Assembly: GCF_046156175.1 (NCBI RefSeq)
Contig: NZ_JAYLVL010000002.1
Location: 682,001-746,000, forward strand
Direction: 5' to 3'
DNA length: 64,000 nucleotides
Origin: Lacisediminihabitans sp046156175
GTDB lineage: Bacteria; Actinomycetota; Actinomycetes; Actinomycetales; Microbacteriaceae
In this document: in pieces, positions 16,610 through 24,631 of the stretch
Numbering within the stretch: position 1 is the first letter of the stretch
Layout: each line of letters begins with the position of its first letter
Program-made: the position numbers and the translations under genes
The notes under the pieces: generated by a model
Told to the model about the DNA's origin: nothing
The model's input: the letters and a program-made list of their open reading frames with translations, nothing else
The model's database searches: none

Positions 16610-17838
16610 CCATCACCAATGGAGAGCTGGCCGGGGAACTCGTTCGAGGAGCCACGGATGCGGCCAAGCACGGTCCGGAGCACGTGACCGAACCGACCGC
16701 CTATGACGCCATCCTGCTCGCGAGCTTCGGTGGTCCCGAGGGTCAGGGCGACGTGATCCCCTTCCTGCGCAACGTGACCCGCGGCCGGGGCATCCCCGAC
16801 GAACGTCTCGAAGAAGTGGCGCACCACTATCGTGCCTTCGACGGCATCAGCCCGATCAATCAACAGAACCGCGAGCTCAAGGCCGCGCTCGAGGCAGAGC
16901 TCGAGCGTCGCGGCATCGACCTGCCGGTGCTGTGGGGCAATCGCAACTGGGCTCCGTTCATCCGCGATGCGGTCGCCGAGGCGAACGATCGCGGATTCAC
17001 GAAGCTCATCGCCATCGGCACGAGCGCCTACAGCTCGTATTCCAGTTGCCGCCAGTACCGCGAGGACTACGCGGCGGCCCTCACCGACACCGGTCTCGAC
17101 GGCGTGATCCAGATCGACAAGGTCCGCCAGTTCTTCGACCACCCGGGGTTCGTCACCCCGTTCGTCGACGGGCTGCGCACCGGCCTCGCCGAAGTCGCTG
17201 CTGCGGGCATCCCGCTCAGCGAGACCCATGTGCTGTTCTCCACCCATTCGATTCCGTCGACGGATGCCGCCAAGAGCGGCCCTTCGTTCCGCGGGTTCGG
17301 CGAGGGCGGCGCCTATGAGGCGCAGCACCGGGCGGTGGCGGAGGTCGTGATCGCGGCCCAGGATGAGAACGGTCCCGATGCGGCCGTTCCCGATGCGACC
17401 GCCGAGCGAGCCGCTCGATCGTCGGAGGCCTGGAGCCTCGTGTTCCAGTCGCGCAGTGGACCCCCCACCCAGCCCTGGCTCGAGCCCGACATCAACGACG
17501 CCATCCGTGATCTCGCGGCGGACGGCATCCGCGCGGTCGTGATCGTGCCCCTCGGGTTCGTGAGCGACCACATGGAAGTGAAGTGGGATCTCGACACCGA
17601 GGCGATGGAGACCTCGAATGAGCTCGGCGTGCTCGCGATCCGCGTGCCGACCCCGGGTATCCACGCGGCCTACGTCTCCGGGCTCATCGACCTCGTGCTC
17701 GAGCGCCGCGACGGCGTCCCTGTGGCGGAGCGGCCCTCCCTCACCGAACTCGGCCCCTGGTACGACGTGTGCCGATCGGGCTGCTGTGAGAACGTGCGCC
17801 TCGGATTCAAACCCGCGCTCGCGGGGCAGACTCCGTGA
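16606..17838 (+). CDS. cpfC: Coproporphyrin III ferrochelatase (HemH/CpfC)
   Basis: Inserts Fe2+ into coproporphyrin III to make coproheme for ChdC. At 410 residues it begins with about 30 extra residues before the core AILLASFGGPEGQGD. It contains GTSAYSSYSSCRQY, the catalytic His in LFSTHSIPS, and HMEVKWDLDTEA. Cysteines at 148, 389, 393 and 394 (ending CRSGCCEN) match the [2Fe-2S] cluster seen in actinobacterial ferrochelatases. Stop and start codons overlap on both sides (chdC and hemC), so translation is tightly coupled. Confidence 0.95.
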   Translation: MTITNGELAGELVRGATDAAKHGPEHVTEPTAYDAILLASFGGPEGQGDVIPFLRNVTRGRGIPDERLEEVAHHYRAFDGISPINQQNRELKAALEAELERRGIDLPVLWGNRNWAPFIRDAVAEANDRGFTKLIAIGTSAYSSYSSCRQYREDYAAALTDTGLDGVIQIDKVRQFFDHPGFVTPFVDGLRTGLAEVAAAGIPLSETHVLFSTHSIPSTDAAKSGPSFRGFGEGGAYEAQHRAVAEVVIAAQDENGPDAAVPDATAERAARSSEAWSLVFQSRSGPPTQPWLEPDINDAIRDLAADGIRAVVIVPLGFVSDHMEVKWDLDTEAMETSNELGVLAIRVPTPGIHAAYVSGLIDLVLERRDGVPVAERPSLTELGPWYDVCRSGCCENVRLGFKPALAGQTP

Positions 17839-18791
17839 GTGGATCCGGAACCACCCTTCGCATCGGCACCCGCGGCAGCGCTCTCGCCCTTGCTCAGACC
17901 GGTGTGGTCGGGGCCGCCGTGGCCAAGGCATCCGGTCTCGAGGTGGAGATCGTTCCGATCGCCACCGAAGGAGACCACTCGACCGCGTCGCTTGCGACCC
18001 TCGGCGGCACCGGTGTCTTTGCGAGCGCGTTGCGCGAAGCGCTCATCGCCGAGACCTGTGACCTCGTCGTGCACTCTCTCAAGGACCTGCCGACCGAGGC
18101 CTATCCCGGACTGCGGATCGGCGCCATCCCGAAGCGGGCGGATGCTCGGGACGCCCTCTGCGCGCGCGACGACCTCACCCTCGAGGCCCTGGCGCCCGGG
18201 TCGCGAGTCGGCACGGGCTCGCCGCGTCGGGCGGCCCAGCTGCGCGGCTGGCGCCCCGACATAGAGGTCGTCGACATCCGGGGCAACGTCGATACGCGCC
18301 TGCGCAAAGTGGCCGATGGCGAGCTCGATGCGGTGGTGCTGGCGGCCGCCGGCCTCGGGCGCATCGGTCGCCTCGATGCCGTCTCCGAGTATTTCGAGCT
18401 CGGCAAGTGGGCGACGGCGCCGGGCCAGGGCGCTCTCGCCATCGAGGTGCGAGACAGCTATTCGAGCACCTTTGCCGCGATGCTGAAGGCCATCGATCAT
18501 CCGTCGACCCGCCTCGCGGTGCTTGCGGAGCGGGCGGTTCTCGCCCGCCTGGAGGCCGGCTGCGCCGCCCCGATCGGGGCCGCGGGCGTCGTCGACGGCG
18601 AAATGCTCTTCCTCACCGCCACGGTGTACGCACCCGATGGCACGAGTTCGGTCACCAGTTCGCACGCCCTGGTGCTCGAGGGCAGCCCGACCGAGCGTGC
18701 CCTCCTGCCGGCGGAGCTCGGGGACCGGGTCGCCGGCGAGCTCCTCGCCCTCGGCGCCGCCGACATCGCTCCGATCGGATCCCTCACGTGA
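17835..18791 (+). CDS. hemC: Porphobilinogen deaminase (hydroxymethylbilane synthase)
   Basis: Polymerises four porphobilinogens into hydroxymethylbilane. The protein has 318 residues. LRIGTRGSALALAQT opens the fold, SLKDLP holds the catalytic Asp (84), and LEAGCAAPIGA holds the dipyrromethane-cofactor Cys (243). It begins with a GTG overlapping the ferrochelatase stop and ends in a GTGA overlap with hemD. Confidence 0.96.
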   Translation: MSGSGTTLRIGTRGSALALAQTGVVGAAVAKASGLEVEIVPIATEGDHSTASLATLGGTGVFASALREALIAETCDLVVHSLKDLPTEAYPGLRIGAIPKRADARDALCARDDLTLEALAPGSRVGTGSPRRAAQLRGWRPDIEVVDIRGNVDTRLRKVADGELDAVVLAAAGLGRIGRLDAVSEYFELGKWATAPGQGALAIEVRDSYSSTFAAMLKAIDHPSTRLAVLAERAVLARLEAGCAAPIGAAGVVDGEMLFLTATVYAPDGTSSVTSSHALVLEGSPTERALLPAELGDRVAGELLALGAADIAPIGSLT

Positions 18792-19579
18792 ACCCCTACC
18801 GCAGCCTCAAACCCCTCTCCGGCTGGCGCGTGCTCGTGCCGCGCGGCGGCAACTGGGGTGACGGTGTCGCCGCCAACCTGCGCACCTACGGTGCCGTGCC
18901 GGTGATCGCGCCCATGATCAATTTCGCCAGCGCCGAGAACGCGATGGAGCTCTCCGATGCACTCAAGCGCCTCGAGCAGGGCCGGTTCGACTGGCTGGTG
19001 ATCACGAGCGCCACGACCGTGGATGTGCTGATCAGCCAGCAGGTGACGATTCCGCCGACCACCCGCATCGCGGCCGTCGGCGAGACGACGGGAGCCGCAC
19101 TCACCCTCGCCGGCTATCAGGTGGACTTCGTGCCCGAGAGTGACAACTCGGCGAGGGGGCTCGTGAAGGAGTGGCCAGCATCCGACATCGTCGGGCGAGT
19201 GCTCATCCCCCAGTCGGATATCGCCGAGCCGACCCTGGTCGCCGGCCTCGCCACCCTCGGTCTCGAGGTCGAGTACGTCTCGGCCTACCGAACCGTCGGA
19301 GTCCCGGTGTCGGAGCACGTGGCGGCGGATGTCGCGTCCGGTCGCATCCGCGCCGTGCTCATCACCTCCGGCAGCGTCGCGCGCCAGATGCAGGCCCAGC
19401 TCGCGCCCCTGCCCGAAGACACGGTGGTGGCGGCCATCGGCCCGCGCACGGCATTCGACGCCCGCGCCGCGGGGCTCACCGTGCACGTGATCGCGGAGTT
19501 CCGCTCCGCCAGCTCCCTCGTGGAGGGTCTCGCGGAGTACGTGATCGCCCACGGCGACGACCAGGGAGCCGTGTCATGA
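18788..19579 (+). CDS. hemD: Uroporphyrinogen-III synthase
   Basis: Cyclises hydroxymethylbilane to uroporphyrinogen III, feeding HemE at the head of the operon. The protein has 263 residues. The family is poorly conserved; WRVLVPRGGNWGD, FDWLVITSATTVDVL, IAAVGETTGAAL and AVLITSGSVARQM are recognisable. The GTG start overlaps hemC and the stop overlaps hemB. Context makes the call secure. Confidence 0.93.
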   Translation: MNPYRSLKPLSGWRVLVPRGGNWGDGVAANLRTYGAVPVIAPMINFASAENAMELSDALKRLEQGRFDWLVITSATTVDVLISQQVTIPPTTRIAAVGETTGAALTLAGYQVDFVPESDNSARGLVKEWPASDIVGRVLIPQSDIAEPTLVAGLATLGLEVEYVSAYRTVGVPVSEHVAADVASGRIRAVLITSGSVARQMQAQLAPLPEDTVVAAIGPRTAFDARAAGLTVHVIAEFRSASSLVEGLAEYVIAHGDDQGAVS

Positions 19580-20550
19580 CCGGGCCGAGCATCCGTCCCC
19601 GGCGCTTGCGGGCCACACCGGCGATGCGCCGGCTGGTCGCGGAGACCCGGATTCATCCGGCAGAGCTCGTACTGCCCATGTTCGTGCGCGAGGGCATCCG
19701 GAAGCCGGTACCGATCTCCTCGATGCCCGGTGTGGTCAACCATTCTCTCGATTCGCTGCGGCGTGCGGCGGTCGAGGCCGCCGAGGCGGGGGTCGGGGGT
19801 GTCATGCTGTTCGGCATCCCGGAGCACAAGGACGCCATCGGCTCCGGCGCGACGGCGGATGACGGAATCCTCAACCTCGCCACCCGTGCGGTCGTCGCCG
19901 AGGTCGGCGACGCCGTCGTGGTGCAGACGGACCTCTGCCTCGACGAGTTCACCGACCACGGCCACTGCGGGGTGCTCGCTGCGGACGGCAGCGTCGACAA
20001 CGATGCCTCCCTGTTGCGGTACCGGGACATGGGCGTCGCACAGGCTGCTGCCGGATCGCAGCTCCTGGGGCTCAGCGGCATGATGGACGGCCAGGTCGCC
20101 GCGGTTCGCGACGCCCTCGACAGTAACAGCTTCGCCGGCACCGCCATCCTCGGCTATGCCGCCAAGTACGCCTCGGCGTTCTACGGGCCATTCCGGGAGG
20201 CCGTCGATTCCTCGCTCGTCGGCGACCGGCGCACGTACCAACTCGATGCCGGCAACCGCCGCGAAGGCCTCCGAGAGGTGCTGCTCGACGTCGAAGAGGG
20301 CGCCGACATCGTGATGGTGAAGCCCGCCATGAGCTTCCTCGACGTGCTGGCCGACGCCGCTGCCGTGAGCCCGGTGCCCGTGTGGGCGTATCAGGTCTCC
20401 GGCGAGTACGCGATGATCGAGGCCGCGGCGGCCAATGGCTGGATCGATCGCCGCCGCGCGGTCGAGGAGTCGGTCGTGAGCATCAAACGCGCCGGAGCCG
20501 ACGCGATCCTCAGTTACTGGGCCGTCGAACTGGCGGGGTGGCTGCGCTGA
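19576..20550 (+). CDS. hemB: Delta-aminolevulinic acid dehydratase (porphobilinogen synthase)
   Basis: Condenses two 5-aminolevulinates into porphobilinogen. The protein has 324 residues. The Schiff-base lysines are K197 (GYAAKYASAFYGPFR) and K249 (MVKPAMSFLD). The metal-site segment is TDLCLDEFTDHGHCG, with C121 and C131 but Asp at 123, where Zn enzymes have a third Cys, so the metal may differ from the E. coli or human type. Its TGA stop overlaps the first of three micro-ORFs that lead to hemL. Confidence 0.96.
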   Translation: MTGPSIRPRRLRATPAMRRLVAETRIHPAELVLPMFVREGIRKPVPISSMPGVVNHSLDSLRRAAVEAAEAGVGGVMLFGIPEHKDAIGSGATADDGILNLATRAVVAEVGDAVVVQTDLCLDEFTDHGHCGVLAADGSVDNDASLLRYRDMGVAQAAAGSQLLGLSGMMDGQVAAVRDALDSNSFAGTAILGYAAKYASAFYGPFREAVDSSLVGDRRTYQLDAGNRREGLREVLLDVEEGADIVMVKPAMSFLDVLADAAAVSPVPVWAYQVSGEYAMIEAAAANGWIDRRRAVEESVVSIKRAGADAILSYWAVELAGWLR

Positions 20551-20567
20551 TGGGACTGTGCTTCTGA
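20550..20567 (+). CDS. Micro-ORF 1, peptide MGLCF
   Basis: ATG GGA CTG TGC TTC TGA. The ATG overlaps the hemB stop by one base (TGATG), and the stop overlaps the next micro-ORF in the same way. This is consistent with termination-reinitiation, but translation is unproven. Confidence 0.4.
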   Translation: MGLCF

Positions 20568-20584
20568 TGGGACTGTGCTTCTGA
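20567..20584 (+). CDS. Micro-ORF 2, peptide MGLCF
   Basis: Exact copy of the preceding five-codon frame, again joined through TGATG at both ends. Confidence 0.4.
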   Translation: MGLCF

Positions 20585-20601
20585 TGGGATTGTGTTTCTG
20601 A
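20584..20601 (+). CDS. Micro-ORF 3, peptide MGLCF
   Basis: ATG GGA TTG TGT TTC TGA: same peptide as the other two, with CTG to TTG and TGC to TGT. Its stop overlaps the hemL ATG (TGATG). Confidence 0.4.
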   Translation: MGLCF

Positions 20602-21968
20602 TGGGCGCGAACGAGACCTACTTCACCCGGGCGAAGCTCTCTATTCCCGGCGGGGTTAATTCGCCGGTGCGGGCCTATGGTTCGGTCGGCGGAACCCCCC
20701 GATTCATGGTGTCGGCCAGAGGTGCCTACATCACGGATGCCGACGGGCGCGAATATGTGGACCTCGTCAGCTCCTGGGGGCCGGCGATTCTCGGCCACGC
20801 GCATCCGTCCGTCGTCAAGGCGGTGCAGGATGCCGCGGCTCGCGGACTGTCGTTCGGGGCGTCCACTCCCGGCGAGACCGAGCTGGCCGAACTCGTGCGC
20901 GAGCGTGTGCGCGTTGAGGAGACCAACAGTTCCGGCCAGCTGACCGGGTCGGTGCAGAAGGCGATCGAGAAGATCCGTCTCGTGTCGACCGGCACAGAGG
21001 CGACCATGACGGCCATCCGCCTCGCTCGGGGATTCACCGGGCGTGAGCTGCTCGTCAAGTTCGCCGGCCACTACCACGGGCACTCCGACGCCCTTCTCGC
21101 GGAAGCCGGATCCGGTCTCGCGACTCTCACGATGCCCGGCTCGGCCGGCGTCACTGCCGCGACCGCCGCACAGACGATCGTGCTGCCCTACAACGACCTC
21201 GACGCGGTGCGTGCGCTTTTCGCGGTGCAGGGCACCAAGATCGCTGCGGTGATCGTGGAGGCAGCATCCGCCAACATGGGGGTCGTGCCGCCGGATCGCG
21301 GATTCAACCGCGAGCTCGCGGCCATCGCTCGAGAGAACGGCGCGCTCGTGATCTTCGACGAGGTGCTCACCGGCTTCCGGGTGGGACCGGCCGGCTGGTG
21401 GGGCCTCGAGGCCGCCCGGGTCGTGCCTGACGGCGCGGGCTGGATCCCCGATCTCTTCACCTTCGGCAAGGTCATCGGGGGAGGGATGCCTCTCGCGGCG
21501 CTCGGGGGGCGGGCCGACGTGATGGACTTCCTCGCACCACTCGGCCCTGTCTACCAGGCAGGCACTCTCAGTGGCAATCCGGTGGCCGTCGCCGCCGGTA
21601 TCGCCACGCTTCGAGCTGCGGATGCGTCGGTCTACGCCCGACTGGACGCCGTGGCCGACCAACTCGCCTCCGCCGTGTCGACCGCCCTCGGCGCCGAGGG
21701 CGTGGAGCACTCCGTGCAGCGCGCGGGCAACCTGTTCTCGTTCGCGTTCGCTTCCAGTAAGCCGCGAAACTATGACGAGGTGCGCGCGCAGCAGTCCTTC
21801 CGCTACCCGCCGTTCTTCCACTCGATGCTCGATGCAGGGGTGTCCCTTCCGCCCTCGGTCTTCGAGGCCTGGTTCGTCACGGCCGCGCACGACGAGGCGG
21901 CGGTGTCACGCATCCTCGAGGCGCTGCCGGCGGCGGCGAAAGCAGCGGCTGCGGCGGTGCCCGCGTAG
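20601..21968 (+). CDS. hemL: Glutamate-1-semialdehyde 2,1-aminomutase
   Basis: PLP enzyme converting glutamate-1-semialdehyde (from HemA) into 5-aminolevulinate (for HemB). The protein has 455 residues. The PLP lysine is K290 in FTFGKVIGGGMPLAALGG; PGGVNSPVRAY, STGTEATMTAIRLARG and KFAGHYHGHSD are family hallmarks. I chose the ATG reached through the TGATG chain. A GTG at 20592 is in frame but lies inside the third repeat. No strong ribosome binding site is visible, so expression may depend on reinitiation from hemB. Last gene of the operon. Confidence 0.95.
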   Translation: MGANETYFTRAKLSIPGGVNSPVRAYGSVGGTPRFMVSARGAYITDADGREYVDLVSSWGPAILGHAHPSVVKAVQDAAARGLSFGASTPGETELAELVRERVRVEETNSSGQLTGSVQKAIEKIRLVSTGTEATMTAIRLARGFTGRELLVKFAGHYHGHSDALLAEAGSGLATLTMPGSAGVTAATAAQTIVLPYNDLDAVRALFAVQGTKIAAVIVEAASANMGVVPPDRGFNRELAAIARENGALVIFDEVLTGFRVGPAGWWGLEAARVVPDGAGWIPDLFTFGKVIGGGMPLAALGGRADVMDFLAPLGPVYQAGTLSGNPVAVAAGIATLRAADASVYARLDAVADQLASAVSTALGAEGVEHSVQRAGNLFSFAFASSKPRNYDEVRAQQSFRYPPFFHSMLDAGVSLPPSVFEAWFVTAAHDEAAVSRILEALPAAAKAAAAAVPA

Positions 21969-22042
21969 TCTCCTTCGGCGGTAGCGGGCCGTCCGCGGGC
22001 AACCAGCGGCCAACTCGACGAGGGGGAGACCAGCGGACCAGG

Positions 22043-22444
22043 TCAGCCGAGAAGGCCAGACACCAGCAGGAAGAGCAGTCCGATAAACGGCGGCACGCCC
22101 TGGATGAGGGCGGACCGCCGGGTCGTCTTGGACGACAGCAGCAGTACAAGGGCCGCGAGCACCATGCTGCCGGCGCCGACGACGATCAGCGTGATCGCCA
22201 CCGGCAGCGATACGGCGAGCAAGGCCACTCCGAGCCCGGCCTCCACCGCGAGGAAGAGGTTGTAGAACCCCTGGTTGAAGGCCATCGGCTTGATGGTTTC
22301 GGCATCCGCCTGGCTGCGGATGCCGAAGATCCTCCAGGTGGCGGGCTTCGTCCAGTTCACGCTCTCCAGCGTGAAGATGTACACGTGCAGGAGGGCGGCG
22401 ATCGACACGAAGATCGCGCCGATGACGAGGAGCGCAGGGTTCAT
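22043..22444 (-). CDS. DUF1304 family membrane protein
   Basis: A 133-residue protein with four predicted helices (about 5-28, 50-70, 75-100 and 112-132). The segment ALLHVYIFTLESVNW and the later MAFNQGFYNLFLAVEAG are typical of DUF1304 proteins, whose function is unknown. It is convergent with hemL and separated from the neighbouring phosphofructokinase gene by 42 bp, so co-transcription is possible. Confidence 0.88.
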   Translation of the reverse strand: MNPALLVIGAIFVSIAALLHVYIFTLESVNWTKPATWRIFGIRSQADAETIKPMAFNQGFYNLFLAVEAGLGVALLAVSLPVAITLIVVGAGSMVLAALVLLLSSKTTRRSALIQGVPPFIGLLFLLVSGLLG

Positions 22445-22486
22445 GTGAGCCAGTGTGCCAGATGGGCGATTGTGAAGGACGCGAGA

Positions 22487-23512
22487 TCAGCCGAACAGGA
22501 TCGCGGCCTCGTCGTAGCGGGACTGTGGCACGGTGTTGAGCTTGCCGAGGGCATCCTCGAAGGCGACGTGGGTGATGGACGTGCCACTCAGCGAGACCAT
22601 CCGGCCCCAGCGGGCGTGGATCACGGAGTCGACGGCGGCCATGCCGTACCGCGTCGCGAGCACGCGGTCGTAGGCGGTCGGCGTGCCGCCGCGCTGGATG
22701 TGGCCGAGCGTGGTCGCGCGCGTCTCGATGCCCACCCGCGCCTCGATCTCCGGGGCGATGAGCTCCCCGATGCCGCCGAGGCGGGGGCGCCCGAAGGCGT
22801 CGAGTCCTCGCTCGGAGTGGGCGTCATCCATGGTGTCGAGGTGGAAGCCCTCGGCGACGACCACCAGAGGTGCACGCCCCCGGTCCACCACGGACTGCAC
22901 CCACGCCACGATCTGGTCCATCGAGGTCTTCTGTTCGGGGATGAGGATGGCGTGCGCCCCGGCCGCCATGCCAGAGTGCAAAGCGATCCAGCCGACGTGC
23001 CGCCCCATCACCTCGGCGACCATGCAGCGTCCGTGCGAGTCGCCGGTGGTGCGGAGGCGGTCCATGGCATCCGTCGCGATCTGCACGGCGGTATCGAAGC
23101 CGAAGGTGTAGTCCGTCGCCGAGAGGTCGTTGTCGACCGTCTTCGGCACGCCGACGATCTTGATGCCGGCATCCGTCAGGCGCTTGGCGGCCGCGAGCGT
23201 CCCCTCGCCGCCGATCGCGATCAGGGAGTCGACCCCGAGTCGCTCCATGTTGGCGCGCACGACCTCCGCCCCGCCGTTCTCTTCGAAGGGGTTGGTGCGG
23301 GAGGTTCCGAGGATGGTTCCCCCCTGCTTGCCGATGCCCTGGATGTCTTTGCGCTCCAGGGGGATGATGTCGCCCTCGACGACACCGCGCCAGCCGTCGC
23401 GAAAGCCGACGAACTCCTGTTTGTAGATCTGTGTGCCCTTGAGAACGGCGCCGCGGATGACCGCGTTCAGCCCGGGGCAGTCTCCGCCGCTGGTGAGGAT
23501 TCCAATGCTCAT
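22487..23512 (-). CDS. pfkA: 6-phosphofructokinase
   Basis: Phosphorylates fructose 6-phosphate in glycolysis; 341 residues. The start MSIGILTSGGDCPGLNAVIRG contains the phosphoryl-donor loop, followed by IGGEGTL, GVPKTVDNDLSATDYTFGF and GRHVGWIALHSG. The donor site is mixed: Gly as in ATP enzymes (GGEG) but Lys in PKTVDND, where E. coli ATP-PFK has Gly and PPi enzymes have Lys. A similar combination is known in actinomycete PFKs, some of which use ATP, so the donor is not assigned here. Confidence 0.93.
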   Translation of the reverse strand: MSIGILTSGGDCPGLNAVIRGAVLKGTQIYKQEFVGFRDGWRGVVEGDIIPLERKDIQGIGKQGGTILGTSRTNPFEENGGAEVVRANMERLGVDSLIAIGGEGTLAAAKRLTDAGIKIVGVPKTVDNDLSATDYTFGFDTAVQIATDAMDRLRTTGDSHGRCMVAEVMGRHVGWIALHSGMAAGAHAILIPEQKTSMDQIVAWVQSVVDRGRAPLVVVAEGFHLDTMDDAHSERGLDAFGRPRLGGIGELIAPEIEARVGIETRATTLGHIQRGGTPTAYDRVLATRYGMAAVDSVIHARWGRMVSLSGTSITHVAFEDALGKLNTVPQSRYDEAAILFG

Positions 23513-23630
23513 GTGCCCATCATTCCGTAGGTTGGTCCGCACGCCGATCACACCCGTGCCGGAGGCGCTCGCTAGAGTCGAGGAAAGCGCAGACCACGGG
23601 GGGATGCGCGCCCACGATCCAAGGAGCATC

Positions 23631-24062
23631 ATGTCTGAACTCAACGGGGTTCCGAATCCTCATCCGTCCGACGGGCAGCCTCCGGTGACCCCTCCTCCGC
23701 CCGCGGCCCCGGATGCCTACGCCGCATCCACCCCGGTCGCGCCGGCCTACGCCCAGCCGTACCCGCAGGCCGAGGTCAACCCCGGTCGCACGCTCGGGAT
23801 CGTCGGCTTCATCCTCGCCTTCTTCGTGAGTCCCGCCGGCATCATCGTGAGTGCGATCGGCCTGGTGCGCTCCCGCAAAGCCGGCCAGAAGAACGGACTG
23901 GCGCTCGCCGGCCTCATCCTGTCGATCGTCTTCCTGATTCTCACCGTCGTCCTGATCGTCGCGGTGGCGGGGGCTGCGGTCGCCCTCGTCAACCAGTGCG
24001 CGGACCTCGGGGGCGGCGTGCAGCAGATCAACGGCGTCACCGTCACCTGCCCGTCTCGCTAG
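23631..24062 (+). CDS. DUF4190-type membrane protein with Pro-rich N-terminus
   Basis: A 143-residue protein. The first about 55 residues are Pro/Ala-rich and probably disordered. Two hydrophobic helices (about 58-80: LGIVGFILAFFVSPAGIIVS, and about 92-118) flank a basic loop, and the short tail has two cysteines (NQCADL, VTCPSR). This is the DUF4190 layout common in actinobacteria. AAGGAG lies 7 nt before the ATG. It is followed by a strong terminator. Function unknown. Confidence 0.82.
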   Translation: MSELNGVPNPHPSDGQPPVTPPPPAAPDAYAASTPVAPAYAQPYPQAEVNPGRTLGIVGFILAFFVSPAGIIVSAIGLVRSRKAGQKNGLALAGLILSIVFLILTVVLIVAVAGAAVALVNQCADLGGGVQQINGVTVTCPSR

Positions 24063-24072
24063 TCCTCGCAGC

Positions 24073-24106
24073 AAGAACGGCCCCGTCACCAGACGGGGCC
24101 GTTCTT
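24073..24106. terminator. Bidirectional terminator
   Basis: Perfect 15-bp arms (AAGAACGGCCCCGTC with GACGGGGCCGTTCTT) and a 4-nt loop, with A and T at the two ends so it reads as a terminator on both strands. It separates two convergent genes. Confidence 0.93.
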
Positions 24107-24116
24107 CGTGCGCCGG

Positions 24117-24602
24117 TTACAGGTCGACGGTCTTGTTCTCTCCGATGTCGGGCTGGCCACCGGTGACGGCGGCCTTCGCAACCTTGAAGAAGATCACGGG
24201 CTTCGGGTCGTCGGTGGACCAGTACTCCGCTGCATCCGCGTGCACCTTGATGAGAGCGATGGTGGGATCTTCCTTGCCCTCCGGGAACCAGGCCTCGACC
24301 CGCTTGCTCCACAACTCGTCGACCTTGGCGGCATCGTGCACGATCTCGGCCGTGCCGGCGATCGAGACGTAGCCCTTTCCCGATTCCAGCGAGACGTTCA
24401 CCTGGGGGTTCGCGGCGATCTCCGTCGTCTTGTCGGAGGGGTCCTGGCTGAAGAACCAGAGGTCGCCATCGAACTCGACCTCCTGGACGGCGAGCGGACG
24501 GCTCGTCAGCTGTCCGTGGTCGTTGACGGTGGTGAGCAGGGCGATGCGCGAGGCCTTGATGAGCTCGGCGACTGTGGCGATTTCTTCCTGATTAGCGGTC
24601 AT
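24117..24602 (-). CDS. Pyridoxamine-5'-phosphate-oxidase-fold protein (general stress protein 26 type)
   Basis: A 161-residue split-barrel flavin-binding protein. SRIALLTTVNDHGQLTSRPL, LWFFSQDPSDKTTEIAANP and GKGYVSIAGTAEI match general stress protein 26, whose exact reaction is unknown. The chosen ATG (MTANQEE) lies 7 nt after TACCGT on its strand, suggesting leaderless translation; an in-frame start 9 nt earlier would not fit that spacing. It is convergent with the DUF4190 gene. Confidence 0.87.
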   Translation of the reverse strand: MTANQEEIATVAELIKASRIALLTTVNDHGQLTSRPLAVQEVEFDGDLWFFSQDPSDKTTEIAANPQVNVSLESGKGYVSIAGTAEIVHDAAKVDELWSKRVEAWFPEGKEDPTIALIKVHADAAEYWSTDDPKPVIFFKVAKAAVTGGQPDIGENKTVDL

Positions 24603-24609
24603 GCGGCGC

Positions 24610-24615
24610 ACGGTA
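24610..24615 (-). promoter_or_regulatory. Candidate -10 box of the PPOX-fold gene
   Basis: TACCGT on the minus strand, 7 nt before the ATG. A small hairpin (CCCGC-GAAAA-GCGGG) lies just upstream, near the end of trhO. Confidence 0.45.
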
Positions 24616-24631
24616 CCCGCGAAAAGCGGGC

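Larger units (their letters stand above)
20548..20598 (+). repeat. Three tandem 17-bp repeats between hemB and hemL
   Basis: Two identical units TGATGGGACTGTGCTTC (20548-20564, 20565-20581) and a third, TGATGGGATTGTGTTTC (20582-20598), are followed by TGATGGG at the hemL start. Each unit is one short reading frame linked by TGATG. The two changes in the third unit are synonymous. Confidence 0.95.
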
